Below are positions 26,560 to 34,807 of a stretch of DNA of 64,000 bases, piece after piece (positions within the stretch are counted from its first letter, which is position 1; each line of letters begins with the position of its first letter). The stretch covers positions 522,703-586,702 of the forward strand of contig NZ_BMJE01000002.1 of the NCBI RefSeq assembly GCF_014642915.1, given 5' to 3'. Both the position numbers and the translations under genes were made by a program. This DNA comes from Flavobacterium suaedae. Its GTDB lineage: Bacteria > Bacteroidota > Bacteroidia > Flavobacteriales > Flavobacteriaceae. The notes under the pieces are model-generated. The model was given only the letters and a program-made list of their open reading frames with translations, searched no databases and was not told where the DNA came from.

Positions 26560-27671
26560 AAGTACTAGCAGTAATCGGTACTAGACCGGAAGTTATAAAA
26601 ACAGTATTATTAGTTTCTAAATTAAGAGAAAAAAAAGAGTTCGAAGTAGCTTTATGCTCCACGGGGCAACATAAAGAAGTGATGGATCAGGCACTTGAAG
26701 TTTTTGGAATAAAACCTGATTATAATTTGGAAGTGATGTCAGAAGGACAAAGCCTTAGTGAACTGTCGGCTAAAATGTTAATAGGTTTGCAGAAGATAAT
26801 AGCTGAATTTAAACCTGATTTAATGATATCACAGGGAGATACAGCTACATCATTTACAACTTGTTTAGCTGCTTTTTATGAAAAAGTAAAGGTAGTGCAT
26901 GTAGAAGCAGGATTAAGAACGGGCGATATACGTTCTCCTTTTCCGGAAGAAATGTCTAGAAGGGTTACGGCAATGGTTTCTGATATAAACTTTGCGCCTA
27001 CTGAAAAAGCCAGAGAAAACATGCTGAAAGAGGGTATACCCGAAGACAAAATTGTAGTTTGCGGAAATACAGGAGTTGATGCTTTACTTTACACCCTTGA
27101 AAAGATAAATAATGATAAAGCATTACAAAATAAATTAGAAAATAAGTTTTCTTTTTTAAATAAAGATAAGAAAACAATTGTAGTAACGGCTCACCGTAGA
27201 GAAAACCATGGAGAAGGAATTAGGAATATATGTAAAGCAATAAAATACCTTTCTGAAAAAGAAAGTGTACAATTTGTTTTTCCTGTACATCATAACCCTA
27301 ATAGTAAAGGAGATATTTTAAATATATTAAGTAACGTGCCAAATGTTTTTTTAGTTGATCAGTTAGACCATTTGTCATTTGTATACCTACTTAAAAAGAG
27401 TCATTTTATAATTACAGATTCAGGAGGAATACAAGAAGAGGCTCCTTCATTGGGTAAACCTGTACTGGTTACAAGATTTTCAACAGAAAGACAAGAAGCA
27501 GTTAAGGCTGGCTCTTCGGTTTTAGTAGGACCTGTTTATCAAAATATAATAGATGAAGCAAAAAAATTAATAAACGATGTTGATTATTACTGTAGTAAAA
27601 GTAAAGTTTCCTATCCTTTTGGAGAAGGTAAAGCCATAGATGTAATAATTGATAGAATAAAGATAGTTTAA
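26556..27671 (+). CDS. wecB: UDP-N-acetylglucosamine 2-epimerase (non-hydrolysing)
   Basis: Converts UDP-GlcNAc to UDP-ManNAc, a precursor for surface glycans. 371 aa with 'GTRPEVIK' (8-15), 'ISQGDTATS', 'VEAGLRTGD', 'VTAHRRENHG' and 'ITDSGGIQEEAPSLGKPV', all family signatures. The start overlaps the glycosyltransferase stop by 4 bp (ATGA), indicating translational coupling. ManNAc is therefore a plausible building block for the neighbouring transferase. Ends at a strong terminator. Confidence 0.96.
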   Translation: MKVLAVIGTRPEVIKTVLLVSKLREKKEFEVALCSTGQHKEVMDQALEVFGIKPDYNLEVMSEGQSLSELSAKMLIGLQKIIAEFKPDLMISQGDTATSFTTCLAAFYEKVKVVHVEAGLRTGDIRSPFPEEMSRRVTAMVSDINFAPTEKARENMLKEGIPEDKIVVCGNTGVDALLYTLEKINNDKALQNKLENKFSFLNKDKKTIVVTAHRRENHGEGIRNICKAIKYLSEKESVQFVFPVHHNPNSKGDILNILSNVPNVFLVDQLDHLSFVYLLKKSHFIITDSGGIQEEAPSLGKPVLVTRFSTERQEAVKAGSSVLVGPVYQNIIDEAKKLINDVDYYCSKSKVSYPFGEGKAIDVIIDRIKIV

Positions 27672-27675
27672 AATA

Positions 27676-27708
27676 AAGCCCGGAAATTAACAAATTTCCG
27701 GGTTTTTA
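27676..27708 (+). terminator. Intrinsic terminator of the glycan cassette
   Basis: 10-bp stem CCCGGAAATT-AACA-AATTTCCGGG followed by TTTTTATTTT. Confidence 0.85.
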
Positions 27709-27911
27709 TTTTGTTAACGATGTAGTACAAAACTCAAATCAATTAATAGAAGATTTAAAACTTTTAGCTGATATTTTGGCTACTTAACAACTAAAGGCTT
27801 TTTTTAATCACTAACAAACAATATGTTATATATTATTATTGAATTTATGACACCATTGTGATCCATACTGCTCCTTTATAGCCCCATTGTGAGGGTTATA
27901 ATTTGTATGTT
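27709..27911. other. Intergenic junction with possible gene-tail remnants
   Basis: No intact gene. On the plus strand, a frame after the terminator reads VNDVVQNSNQLIEDLKLL and stops at 27785-27787. On the minus strand, a frame just beyond the OYE stop reads NPHNGAIKEQYGSQWCHKF and stops. Both look protein-like but are only about 25 codons, have no start, and cannot be assigned. They mark the boundary between the glycan cassette and the accessory block. Confidence 0.3.
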
Positions 27912-28997
27912 TTAATCTTTATTTAAAAGAGGGTAATCAATATACCCCTGTTTACTACCACCAAACATCGTGGCACGATCCGGTTCATTTAATTCGGCAT
28001 TGAGTTCAAAGCGTTTGGGCAAATCCGGATTGGCTAAGAATAGGGTTCCGAAAGAAACCATACTAGCGATTCCTTTTTCCAATGCTGCTTCAGCTGAAGC
28101 CTTATCATAACCCGAATTGGCAATAACCGTTTGTTTTATCTGTTTTCCGAACTGTTCCAGCTCGTCTACATCCGGGTAATGCGCAGGAGAAGGAAAAGAA
28201 GGGCTTCGTTTCATCAATTCTACATAGGCAAAATCAAGTTTGTTCAATTCCTCGATCAAATGCGTATAGGTTTTAATGGGTTCGTCTAAAATCATATCCC
28301 CGTAAGGATGTAAAGGAGAAATTTTAATTCCTAATTTTTCACCACCAACCGCATCGATCAATTCTTGCATTACTTCAACTACAAAACGAACTTTATTGGG
28401 AATACTTCCACCATAGTTATCGGTTCTTTGGTTAGAACTTTCAGCCAGAAACTGACTCGGTAAATAGCCGTTAGCCGCGTGTAGTTCAACACCGTCAAAG
28501 CCGGCTTCCATCGCATTTTTTGCTGCTTGCCCATAATCGCGAATGGTTTGCTGAATTTCTTCAATTGTAATTTCTTGGGGTGTTTCATAATCCTTCATAC
28601 CCTGAGAAGTGAAATGTTGCATTCCTCTGATAGGTAAAGCTGATGGTGCCAACGGTAATTTTCCGTTTCTTTCAATGGAATGCCCCACACGCCCGGTATG
28701 CCAGAGTTGGGCAATTATTACACCACCTTTTTCATGTACCGCCTGCGTCACTTTTTTCCAGGTCTCAATTTGTTCCTTAGTGAAAATCCCCGGAGTAAGA
28801 GGGCTGCCGGTAGCTTCTTCACTGATACGTATCGCTTCGCTAAAAATAAGTCCGGCACTGGCTCGCTGCGTATAATATTCTACGGTCATTTCACCCACTA
28901 CACCGTGATTATCTGCTCGGCTGCGTGTCATAGCGGCCATCGCCATTTTGTTTTTCAACGTTAAATTTCCTAACTGTGTTTTTTCTAAAAGTTTCAT
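27912..28997 (-). CDS. Alkene reductase, Old Yellow Enzyme family
   Basis: 361 aa FMN-dependent TIM barrel reducing activated C=C bonds or nitro compounds with NAD(P)H. 'KMAMAAMTRSRADNHG' is the N-terminal FMN loop. 'AQLWHTGRVGH' and 'DGVELHAANGYLPSQFLAES' (His/Asn substrate site) follow, then 'SSNQRTDNYGGS' and the phosphate-binding 'MVSFGTLFLANPDLP'. It lies 21 bp after an NmrA-like gene and is probably in its operon. Patches are much richer in G+C than the chromosome around it (30 of 60 in bases 28441-28500; 23 of 60 in ffh, 3241-3300). Confidence 0.94.
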   Translation of the reverse strand: MKLLEKTQLGNLTLKNKMAMAAMTRSRADNHGVVGEMTVEYYTQRASAGLIFSEAIRISEEATGSPLTPGIFTKEQIETWKKVTQAVHEKGGVIIAQLWHTGRVGHSIERNGKLPLAPSALPIRGMQHFTSQGMKDYETPQEITIEEIQQTIRDYGQAAKNAMEAGFDGVELHAANGYLPSQFLAESSNQRTDNYGGSIPNKVRFVVEVMQELIDAVGGEKLGIKISPLHPYGDMILDEPIKTYTHLIEELNKLDFAYVELMKRSPSFPSPAHYPDVDELEQFGKQIKQTVIANSGYDKASAEAALEKGIASMVSFGTLFLANPDLPKRFELNAELNEPDRATMFGGSKQGYIDYPLLNKD

Positions 28998-29018
28998 AAT
29001 CTTTATTTTTTTAAATTG

Positions 29019-29915
29019 TTATTGCTGATTGTAAATTGGAAGATAAGTGTCCGCTATAAACGCTTCTGCTGTGGTAGGCGAAGTGGTGGAAGCATCTCTT
29101 TTCTGATAATTGAAGATACCGTCTTTAACAGCTAAAGCCATTTCTAGCAGATTATCAACAAAATCTTCTGAAAATCCATTTCCCAAGAATATTTGTTTGG
29201 CCTGTTCTACAGGAATTTGAACATAGGGTAATTCGGGCTGACCTATGGCCTTACCAATTAATTTGGTAAATTCGGTATAGGTATAATTTCTTGGTCCCAT
29301 TACCGGTTGCACAGATTTACCGGTAAAATCAAGATTAGATAAATGCGCGGCTGCTACTTTAGCTACGTCCTGGGTGGCAACCATGGGTATGGCATGCTCA
29401 CCTACGGCTGCTGTGCCGTTAATACCTTTGGATTTGACCAACCCAACGGTTCTTAGCCAGTTTTCCATAAAATAAGCAGAACGAATATGTATGACGTTTA
29501 CATCTTCTAACTGATTTAATCGCACTTCTTGTTCACCGGTTCCCGCCATCATTCCATTCCCTTCGTGCATATGAGAACCCAAGCTACTCATATTTACAAT
29601 GTGTTTGATCCCTGACTTTTGAATCGCTTCGATATAATTCCCGGTTACCCGTCTTTGGTAGGCTCGGGTATTTTCCGCCTTCACATTATCTGGTAAAATG
29701 AGAAAGACACTATCCGCATTTTTGAATGCCTCAGTAAGGGTCTTTACATCATTCACGTCTCCTAAAATGATTTCTGCTCCTAAGGCTTCAAAGTCTTGTA
29801 ATTTATTGGGATTTCTTGCAACTAATTTTACCTGATGTTTTCCTTCCTCTAAAAGGATTTTAGCGATTTTACGTCCTACGGTTCCGGTGGCTCCCAGAAT
29901 TACTATTTTTTTCAT
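29019..29915 (-). CDS. NmrA-like NAD(P)-binding protein
   Basis: 298 aa from ATG 29915, where AAAGAG precedes MKKIVILGATGTVG; the longer frame from 29951 would start inside the promoter region. The Rossmann motif is GATGTVG (6-12). 'VFLILPDNVKAENTRAYQRR' and 'NMSSLGSHMHEGN' are typical of the NmrA/HSCARG and quinone oxidoreductase 2 group. It may be a redox sensor or an NAD(P)H-quinone reductase. A second, different NmrA-like protein lies at 38045. Its promoter lies inside the end of the upstream SRPBCC gene. Confidence 0.88.
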   Translation of the reverse strand: MKKIVILGATGTVGRKIAKILLEEGKHQVKLVARNPNKLQDFEALGAEIILGDVNDVKTLTEAFKNADSVFLILPDNVKAENTRAYQRRVTGNYIEAIQKSGIKHIVNMSSLGSHMHEGNGMMAGTGEQEVRLNQLEDVNVIHIRSAYFMENWLRTVGLVKSKGINGTAAVGEHAIPMVATQDVAKVAAAHLSNLDFTGKSVQPVMGPRNYTYTEFTKLIGKAIGQPELPYVQIPVEQAKQIFLGNGFSEDFVDNLLEMALAVKDGIFNYQKRDASTTSPTTAEAFIADTYLPIYNQQ

Positions 29916-29953
29916 CTCTTTAAATTTTTTGTTGTTAATAATTATGTACACTA

Positions 29954-29998
29954 CAAAGGTGCCATTAGGCTTTCTTTAAAACTTGTATCAAATTACTG
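29954..29998 (-). promoter_or_regulatory. Promoter with shared operator motif, copy A (NmrA-like/OYE operon)
   Basis: On the minus strand: CAGTAATT, then TGATACAAGTTT (29990-29979), 17 nt, then -7-like CACCTTTG (29961-29954). Motif and spacing are the same at 30576-30620 and 32383-32427. The motif overlaps the last codons of the SRPBCC gene. Confidence 0.75.
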
Positions 29999-30546
29999 TT
30001 CTGTTCATGTGTTTGCCAAGTGGTTCCTTTTTCAAGCTGTCCGCTTTCGAGATCATTTTTTATAATTTCGAGTGCGTTTTGTAATGCAGAACGTAATGGT
30101 TTTAGGAGTACCAGTTGTACCACAATCTTTGCGAGAATATTAGTGGGGACAGGGCGATAGATCCATCTAATTTTGGTGTGCTGGTTTCCTAAATCTGAGA
30201 ACAACCATTCCCCCTCAATTCTTTTAAGTAATGCAGCCAGTACTTTTGATGTAAAATGCTCGTTTTTATAGGAAAATGAAGTCGGTGCATCTACTGTTAA
30301 AAGCGTTTCTTGTGAAGTGGAACCGTCTGCAAAGTAAACTGTCCTTTTCAAGCCTGCTTTATTCCATCCTTGCTTGATACTCGTATCTATAATGGCAGGA
30401 ATTACTGCATTGCCTCTAAAGATGTGCATTAAATTAATAGGCGGTATATAATCGAACGCACGATATATTTTAGAATTGATGGTGGTTTCTACGATAATTT
30501 CAGGATTTGTGTTCCTAGCATTGGTGCTATTTTCTGTAGTTTTCAT
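29965..30546 (-). CDS. SRPBCC-family protein (START/Bet v1-like fold)
   Basis: 193 aa, no signal peptide. 'VETTINSKIYRAFDYIPP' resembles the first strand and helices of the SRPBCC ligand-binding fold. A beta sheet follows ('KRTVYFADGSTSQETLLTV', 'KIRWIYRPVPTN') and a long C-terminal helix ('LKPLRSALQNALEIIKNDLE'). These proteins bind hydrophobic ligands; an enzymatic role cannot be claimed. It is the sole gene of its unit, between two copies of the shared promoter motif. Confidence 0.8.
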   Translation of the reverse strand: MKTTENSTNARNTNPEIIVETTINSKIYRAFDYIPPINLMHIFRGNAVIPAIIDTSIKQGWNKAGLKRTVYFADGSTSQETLLTVDAPTSFSYKNEHFTSKVLAALLKRIEGEWLFSDLGNQHTKIRWIYRPVPTNILAKIVVQLVLLKPLRSALQNALEIIKNDLESGQLEKGTTWQTHEQNSNLIQVLKKA

Positions 30547-30575
30547 TTTTTGATTTTTTTAGTTATTGTACATTA

Positions 30576-30620
30576 CAAAGATGCTGCGAACCCTGCCTGC
30601 AAACTTGTATCATATCACTG
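30576..30620 (-). promoter_or_regulatory. Promoter with shared operator motif, copy B (SRPBCC gene)
   Basis: On the minus strand: CAGTGATA, TGATACAAGTTT (30612-30601), 17 nt, then CATCTTTG (30583-30576). Layout identical to copies A and C. Confidence 0.8.
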
Positions 30621-30639
30621 TTTTACACTTGATACATTT

Positions 30640-31392
30640 CTATTTGTGCAGATTGCCGCTATACATCCCACCCTCAAAATAAGTGGCATTCTTCTGAGTG
30701 ATGAATAAAACGATGTCGCTGGTTTCATTAGCAGTGAATATGGGATCCTCATTTTCGATGATAGCGCTTTCGCCGGTGCTTAATTGTACATTGGTATTGA
30801 CTTGAATATCTCCCTTAAACAAGTAAAATAGAAATGAAGAATTCTCGATAGCGAACTCGGGTAAAAACGTTTCTTCACCTTGTTGCAACTGCATATCCAG
30901 TATCCAGGTATTGCTTCTTATCTGTAAAGGATAATCATTTCTCTTACCCGCTATTTTCCGCCATTGGTTAATACTATTAGCTTCTGATAGTTGGTAAAAT
31001 TGTACTTGTGGCTGTAAGCCTCCAGTTTCGGGTCTGATAAAAATCTGTAAACCTTCTAATACGTCACCCTCTTTCAAAGTCTTTTCTTCGTGATAAAATG
31101 TTGAACCGGCATTCATCATCATCAACTTTTGATTAGATATGATGTCCGAATATCCTTCAGAATCTTTGTGCAATACCTTACCACTTCGTAAATAGGTGAG
31201 TATTTCATCATCTCTATGCGGATGCATCGGGATGAGTGTGCCAGGCGTTATATGGGCCTGGTCTATTCTTCCAATGGTAGAGAAACCGGTATCATTCAGT
31301 TCAGGCATTACAAGTCCGGGATATAAAATCTGTATCCCCAAGCCGCCGTGCTGCTTCCCATATTTTAGTGTATTATCAATTTTTGTTAGCAT
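30640..31392 (-). CDS. Pirin-family bicupin protein
   Basis: 250 aa with two cupin halves. The first carries the pirin metal motif 'MHPHRDDEILTYLRSGKVLH' and the Glu of 'NAGSTFYHEEKT'. The second half is weaker ('FLFYLFKGDIQV'). Some pirins (YhhW/YhaK type) are quercetinases or redox-sensing proteins. It lies 12 bp after the MDR reductase gene and shares its promoter (copy C), linking it to reductive metabolism of quinone-like compounds by inference. Confidence 0.9.
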   Translation of the reverse strand: MLTKIDNTLKYGKQHGGLGIQILYPGLVMPELNDTGFSTIGRIDQAHITPGTLIPMHPHRDDEILTYLRSGKVLHKDSEGYSDIISNQKLMMMNAGSTFYHEEKTLKEGDVLEGLQIFIRPETGGLQPQVQFYQLSEANSINQWRKIAGKRNDYPLQIRSNTWILDMQLQQGEETFLPEFAIENSSFLFYLFKGDIQVNTNVQLSTGESAIIENEDPIFTANETSDIVLFITQKNATYFEGGMYSGNLHK

Positions 31393-31404
31393 GACTATGA
31401 TGTA

Positions 31405-32349
31405 TTAATTAACTTCAACAACTACTTTTCCAATGACCCCGCCCTTTTCAGCATATTGATAGGCTTCTTTAAATTGGCTAAACGGAAATACTTTATTGAC
31501 TTCAATCTGCAAACCTTCATTGATTGCTTTTACGAGTTTTTCGGTTTTTTTTGTAGAAGGACTGGAAAGGACTACCATATGCTTTTTTGAAGTGAACAGA
31601 TTATTGAATAGCGAAGCGATAATCTGAATGGGTTGTGGCGTAACATTTAAAAACACGCTTTTTGACTTCATAATACCCTTGGCTTTTTTGTATGTCATTT
31701 TTCCCGATAAATCGACTATTACATCATATTTGTTTTGCTGTGATAAAACATTTTCATTAGTATAACCGATGACCTTATCAGCCCCCCAATTTTTTGCATA
31801 TTCCATTCCTTTGGTGCTGGTCACTGCTGTTATATTAGCATGCTGTTGTTTTAATAACTGAAGTAAAAACATCCCAAAACCTCCGGTAGCTCCGTTTACT
31901 AAAACTGAAGATTGCGGAGTGATGTTTCCCATTTTTTCTAAAGTCGTTAAAGCCGCTGTTCCTACAACGGGAATAGAAGCTGCTTGCGCAAAACTGATCG
32001 CTGTTGGTTTTTTCCACACCAATGAGGCGGTTACTGCAACATACTCGGCTGAGGCTCCTTCCTTCATTAAATTTTTTACAACGCCAAAAACTTGATCTCC
32101 CTTCTTTAGGTGGTTAACTTCCGCACCTACTTCTTCCACAATGCCGGCAAAATCAGCTCCGGTATATTTAGGAAATTTTGAGCCTGACATTAATTTCATT
32201 TCTCCCTTTCTGATTTTCCAATCCATGGGGTTGATCGAAAATGCTTTTACTTTTATCAGAACCTGATCTGGTTTAATTTCAGGCTTTGCTTGCTCTACGA
32301 TTTGTAATACTTCTGTACTTCCGAATTGATTATACACGATTGCTTTCAT
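31405..32349 (-). CDS. NAD(P)-dependent zinc-free medium-chain reductase (quinone oxidoreductase type)
   Basis: 314 aa MDR superfamily. The N-terminal GroES-like domain has 'GSTEVLQIVEQAKPEI' and 'VKAFSINPMDWKIRKG'. The nucleotide-binding domain has the Rossmann 'VLVNGATGGFGMFLLQLLKQ'. No zinc-binding Cys cluster is present, pointing to a QOR/crotonyl-reductase type enzyme. First gene of an operon with the pirin gene. Divergent from the Crp/Fnr gene, 180 bp away from its start. Substrate unknown, probably quinones or enals. Confidence 0.92.
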   Translation of the reverse strand: MKAIVYNQFGSTEVLQIVEQAKPEIKPDQVLIKVKAFSINPMDWKIRKGEMKLMSGSKFPKYTGADFAGIVEEVGAEVNHLKKGDQVFGVVKNLMKEGASAEYVAVTASLVWKKPTAISFAQAASIPVVGTAALTTLEKMGNITPQSSVLVNGATGGFGMFLLQLLKQQHANITAVTSTKGMEYAKNWGADKVIGYTNENVLSQQNKYDVIVDLSGKMTYKKAKGIMKSKSVFLNVTPQPIQIIASLFNNLFTSKKHMVVLSSPSTKKTEKLVKAINEGLQIEVNKVFPFSQFKEAYQYAEKGGVIGKVVVEVN

Positions 32350-32382
32350 AATACTATTTTTTAATGGTTTATATTGCTGTTA

Positions 32383-32427
32383 CAAAGTTGCGCAGAAGAG
32401 GCTTGGTAAACTTGTATCAGATCACTG
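32383..32427 (-). promoter_or_regulatory. Promoter with shared operator motif, copy C (MDR-pirin operon)
   Basis: On the minus strand: CAGTGATC, TGATACAAGTTT (32419-32408), 17 nt, then CAACTTTG (32390-32383). Same spacing as copies A and B. Confidence 0.8.
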
Positions 32428-32479
32428 TAATCGTTTCGATCATTTTTATTGATCTTAAAAATTTTTGAGGAATACGCTT

Positions 32480-32524
32480 TTTACCAAATGGTAAATATCC
32501 TAACCACTGCTATTCGTACCTTTA
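32480..32524 (+). promoter_or_regulatory. Crp/Fnr-type operator and -7 element in front of the Crp/Fnr gene
   Basis: Inverted repeat TTTACC-AAAT-GGTAAA (32480-32495), 21 nt, then TACCTTTA (32517-32524, one mismatch to TAnnTTTG). An identical repeat with the same 21-nt spacing precedes the SDR gene at 33095. The position would suit class II activation and suggests autoregulation. Confidence 0.75.
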
Positions 32525-32529
32525 TGGTT

Positions 32530-33087
32530 ATGAAAGAATTTATAGAATTCGTCTTACAATTCGGGGAACTGAATACCCAGCAGATAAAATTGATAAGGCA
32601 GAAAGCAAAAGAAATAACATTAGAGAAAGAGGCGTACTTTGCAGAAGCCGGGAAGGTGCTCAACGAGGTTTGTTTTGTGTTGGACGGGATTCTGAGGATT
32701 TGCTATTATAACAATAAGGGAGAAGAAATTACTAAGATTTTTGTTGAAGAAAACCATTTGCTCTACGATTTAAAAAATGCACCTTCAACCGAATATATTC
32801 AGGCGGCGACTCCTTGCAAACTATTGGTTTTTTCCAATGCTGATTGGAGAGAAATTTCGGACACCATCCTCGTTTGGGAGCCTATCATTCAAAAAATCAC
32901 CAATAAGGCACTTGTGGAAAAATTACAACGGGTAAGTCCGCTCGTTGCTCAGGATGCTACGACGCGCTATTTGGAATTTTTGGAGAAATATCCAACGTTA
33001 GCCAATCGAATTCCTTTGTCCTACATCGCTTCCTATTTAGGGATTACCCAGCAATCGTTAAGCAGAATACGGAAAAATATCCGTTAA
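32530..33087 (+). CDS. Crp/Fnr-family transcriptional regulator
   Basis: 185 aa from ATG 32530 (MKEFIEFVLQFGEL); frames starting at 32449 run through the operator and promoter, and ATG 32524 is an alternative. An N-terminal cyclic-nucleotide-binding-like beta barrel ('KEAYFAEAGKVLNEVCFVLDGILRI' region) is followed by a dimer helix and a C-terminal winged helix ending 'IPLSYIASYLGITQQSLSRIRKNIR'. No Fnr-type Cys cluster, so it is not an oxygen-sensing Fe-S protein. The identical operators before itself and the next gene are its predicted sites. Confidence 0.9.
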   Translation: MKEFIEFVLQFGELNTQQIKLIRQKAKEITLEKEAYFAEAGKVLNEVCFVLDGILRICYYNNKGEEITKIFVEENHLLYDLKNAPSTEYIQAATPCKLLVFSNADWREISDTILVWEPIIQKITNKALVEKLQRVSPLVAQDATTRYLEFLEKYPTLANRIPLSYIASYLGITQQSLSRIRKNIR

Positions 33088-33094
33088 ATTGCTT

Positions 33095-33139
33095 TTTACC
33101 AAATGGTAAACAGGTTCGTCTTTTTATACAGGAACTTTG
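33095..33139 (+). promoter_or_regulatory. Crp/Fnr-type operator and -7 element in front of the SDR gene
   Basis: TTTACC-AAAT-GGTAAA (33095-33110), 21 nt, then GAACTTTG (33132-33139), a one-mismatch -7 box. Same repeat and same spacing as at 32480. Confidence 0.75.
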
Positions 33140-33164
33140 CAGGGTAACTTTAAATAAAAAGAAA

Positions 33165-33977
33165 ATGAAAAAGACCATTTTTATCACAGGAGCATCTTCT
33201 GGATTAGGAAAGGAAACAGCAAAATTGTTTGCTAAAAAGGGATGGACAGTCATCGCCACAATGCGCCAACCGGAAAAAGAGCCCGAACTCACTCAATTTT
33301 CAAATATTCACCTATTGAAATTAGATATTAGCAATTCCAAAGAAATAGCCGAGATTTCGGCAAAGGCAGAAGCCATAAGTCCAGTAGATGTGTTGTTGAA
33401 TAATGCGGGATATGGATTAATGGGACCTTTTGAAGGAACCACCGATGACCAATTAGCGCAGCAAACCAACACCAATTTTTTAGGAACCATATTGGTAACC
33501 AAATCATTTCTTCCTTATTTTAGAGCAAGGAAGAAAGGCAGCATTTTAAGTGTAACTTCTTCAACCGCCAATATTCCCTATCCGTTTGTCGGCGTATATG
33601 CAGCCACCAAAGCTGCTATAGAAACATGGACGGAAGGATTGAGTTATGAGCTTAACCATTTTGGGATTGCTATAAAAACAATTGTTCCGGCGTATATGCA
33701 AACCAGTTTTGGAAGTAAAGCAGAACTGGTTTCCCATCCCGATTATCAGGAACTTTTTGATCACTATATTAAGGCTATGCGAGCAGATGCATCTGCCAAA
33801 CGTGACACCCCTGAAAGCATCGCCGAGGTTATTTACAATGCTTCTCAAGACGAAGATTATCAGTTGCATTATACCGCAGGTGAACTTTCAGCAACAGAAT
33901 ATAAGTGGCTAAGAAAAGATGGAATAGAAGCTATAATGAAAAAAATGAAGCAACGTTTTTTTGGAAAAAACAGCTAA
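33165..33977 (+). CDS. Short-chain dehydrogenase/reductase (SDR)
   Basis: 270 aa classical SDR. Cofactor motif TGASSGLG (7-14), 'LLNNAGYGLMGP', catalytic Ser in 'SVTSSTANI', and 'YAATKAA' with Tyr and Lys. 'PAYMQTSF' replaces the usual PG motif. It is preceded by the second Crp/Fnr-type operator, so the upstream regulator probably activates it. Substrate unknown. Distinct from the SDR at 5564, though of the same general type. Confidence 0.92.
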   Translation: MKKTIFITGASSGLGKETAKLFAKKGWTVIATMRQPEKEPELTQFSNIHLLKLDISNSKEIAEISAKAEAISPVDVLLNNAGYGLMGPFEGTTDDQLAQQTNTNFLGTILVTKSFLPYFRARKKGSILSVTSSTANIPYPFVGVYAATKAAIETWTEGLSYELNHFGIAIKTIVPAYMQTSFGSKAELVSHPDYQELFDHYIKAMRADASAKRDTPESIAEVIYNASQDEDYQLHYTAGELSATEYKWLRKDGIEAIMKKMKQRFFGKNS

Positions 33978-34084
33978 GTTTTTCAGAACCACAATTCTTT
34001 ACAACCCTGAACTATGATGATTAATTTCGGGAATTATTTGATGATAATACTTAAAAATTAGTTCAACGATAAGTGCTATCTTTA

Positions 34085-34807
34085 CTAATACACTTGAATT
34101 AAATCACTATTATGCTTAAGTGCTTTTGGAGGCATTCCAAACATTTCATACATATACTTATTAAGCTGCGGAAGGTCATAAAAACCAGTATCATAGGCTA
34201 TATCAGTCAGGTTCCGGTCTTTGTCAGATAGCGTCATATAAATAGCCTGCCGTAAACGAGTCCACAACAAATACTTAGACAAGCTGCTGCCGGTTTGCTT
34301 TTTAAAGAGGGCAGCCAGCCGTGATGGAGAAAGAAAAACCATATCAGCGAATGTTTGTGGTGTGATATCCGACTGGAAATAGTTAGCTTTTATGTACTCG
34401 ACAATTTTTGTGATTCTTTCATCATATTCGATATTTGGTAGTTTGGAAAGTAAGCTGTCAATTATTGTATTTACCTCCAGGCTTTCCCTGGAGGTTTGAA
34501 AGAATGAATTTGTTTGGGTTGGCGATTCAAAAACAACAGTATCCTTATTTTCTGTAAATCTGGCTTCCAGCTGCAAACCAATGGTTGAGTAAGGCTCAAT
34601 ATTCAATACATTTAATGTGCCTTTTTCTGCAACACAATAATGATTAACATGGGGCTTTATTAGAAAGCCATGAATACCCTCGTGCTTTGTACCGCTAATT
34701 GTCGAGGTAAAGGGCATGTCATTGGACAGCACTATCTGATACGCTGAATGATGGTGAATTTCAACGGTAAGGTTACGGGCTTGCAGGGCTAAAATAAAGG
34801 GGTTCAT
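34085..34807 (-). CDS. AraC-family transcriptional regulator
   Basis: 240 aa. The N-terminal part (about 1-120) is a small cupin-like sensing region ('VEIHHHSAYQIVLSND', 'VNHYCVAEKGTLNVL'). The C-terminal double helix-turn-helix includes 'TPQTFADMVFLSPSRLAALFKKQTG' cores and 'NLTDIAYDTGFYDLPQLNKYMYEMFG', ending 'PPKALKHN'. It is isolated between the SDR gene and a decayed region. It is one of three candidates for recognising the motif shared by the minus-strand promoters of this block. Confidence 0.92.
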   Translation of the reverse strand: MNPFILALQARNLTVEIHHHSAYQIVLSNDMPFTSTISGTKHEGIHGFLIKPHVNHYCVAEKGTLNVLNIEPYSTIGLQLEARFTENKDTVVFESPTQTNSFFQTSRESLEVNTIIDSLLSKLPNIEYDERITKIVEYIKANYFQSDITPQTFADMVFLSPSRLAALFKKQTGSSLSKYLLWTRLRQAIYMTLSDKDRNLTDIAYDTGFYDLPQLNKYMYEMFGMPPKALKHNSDLIQVY

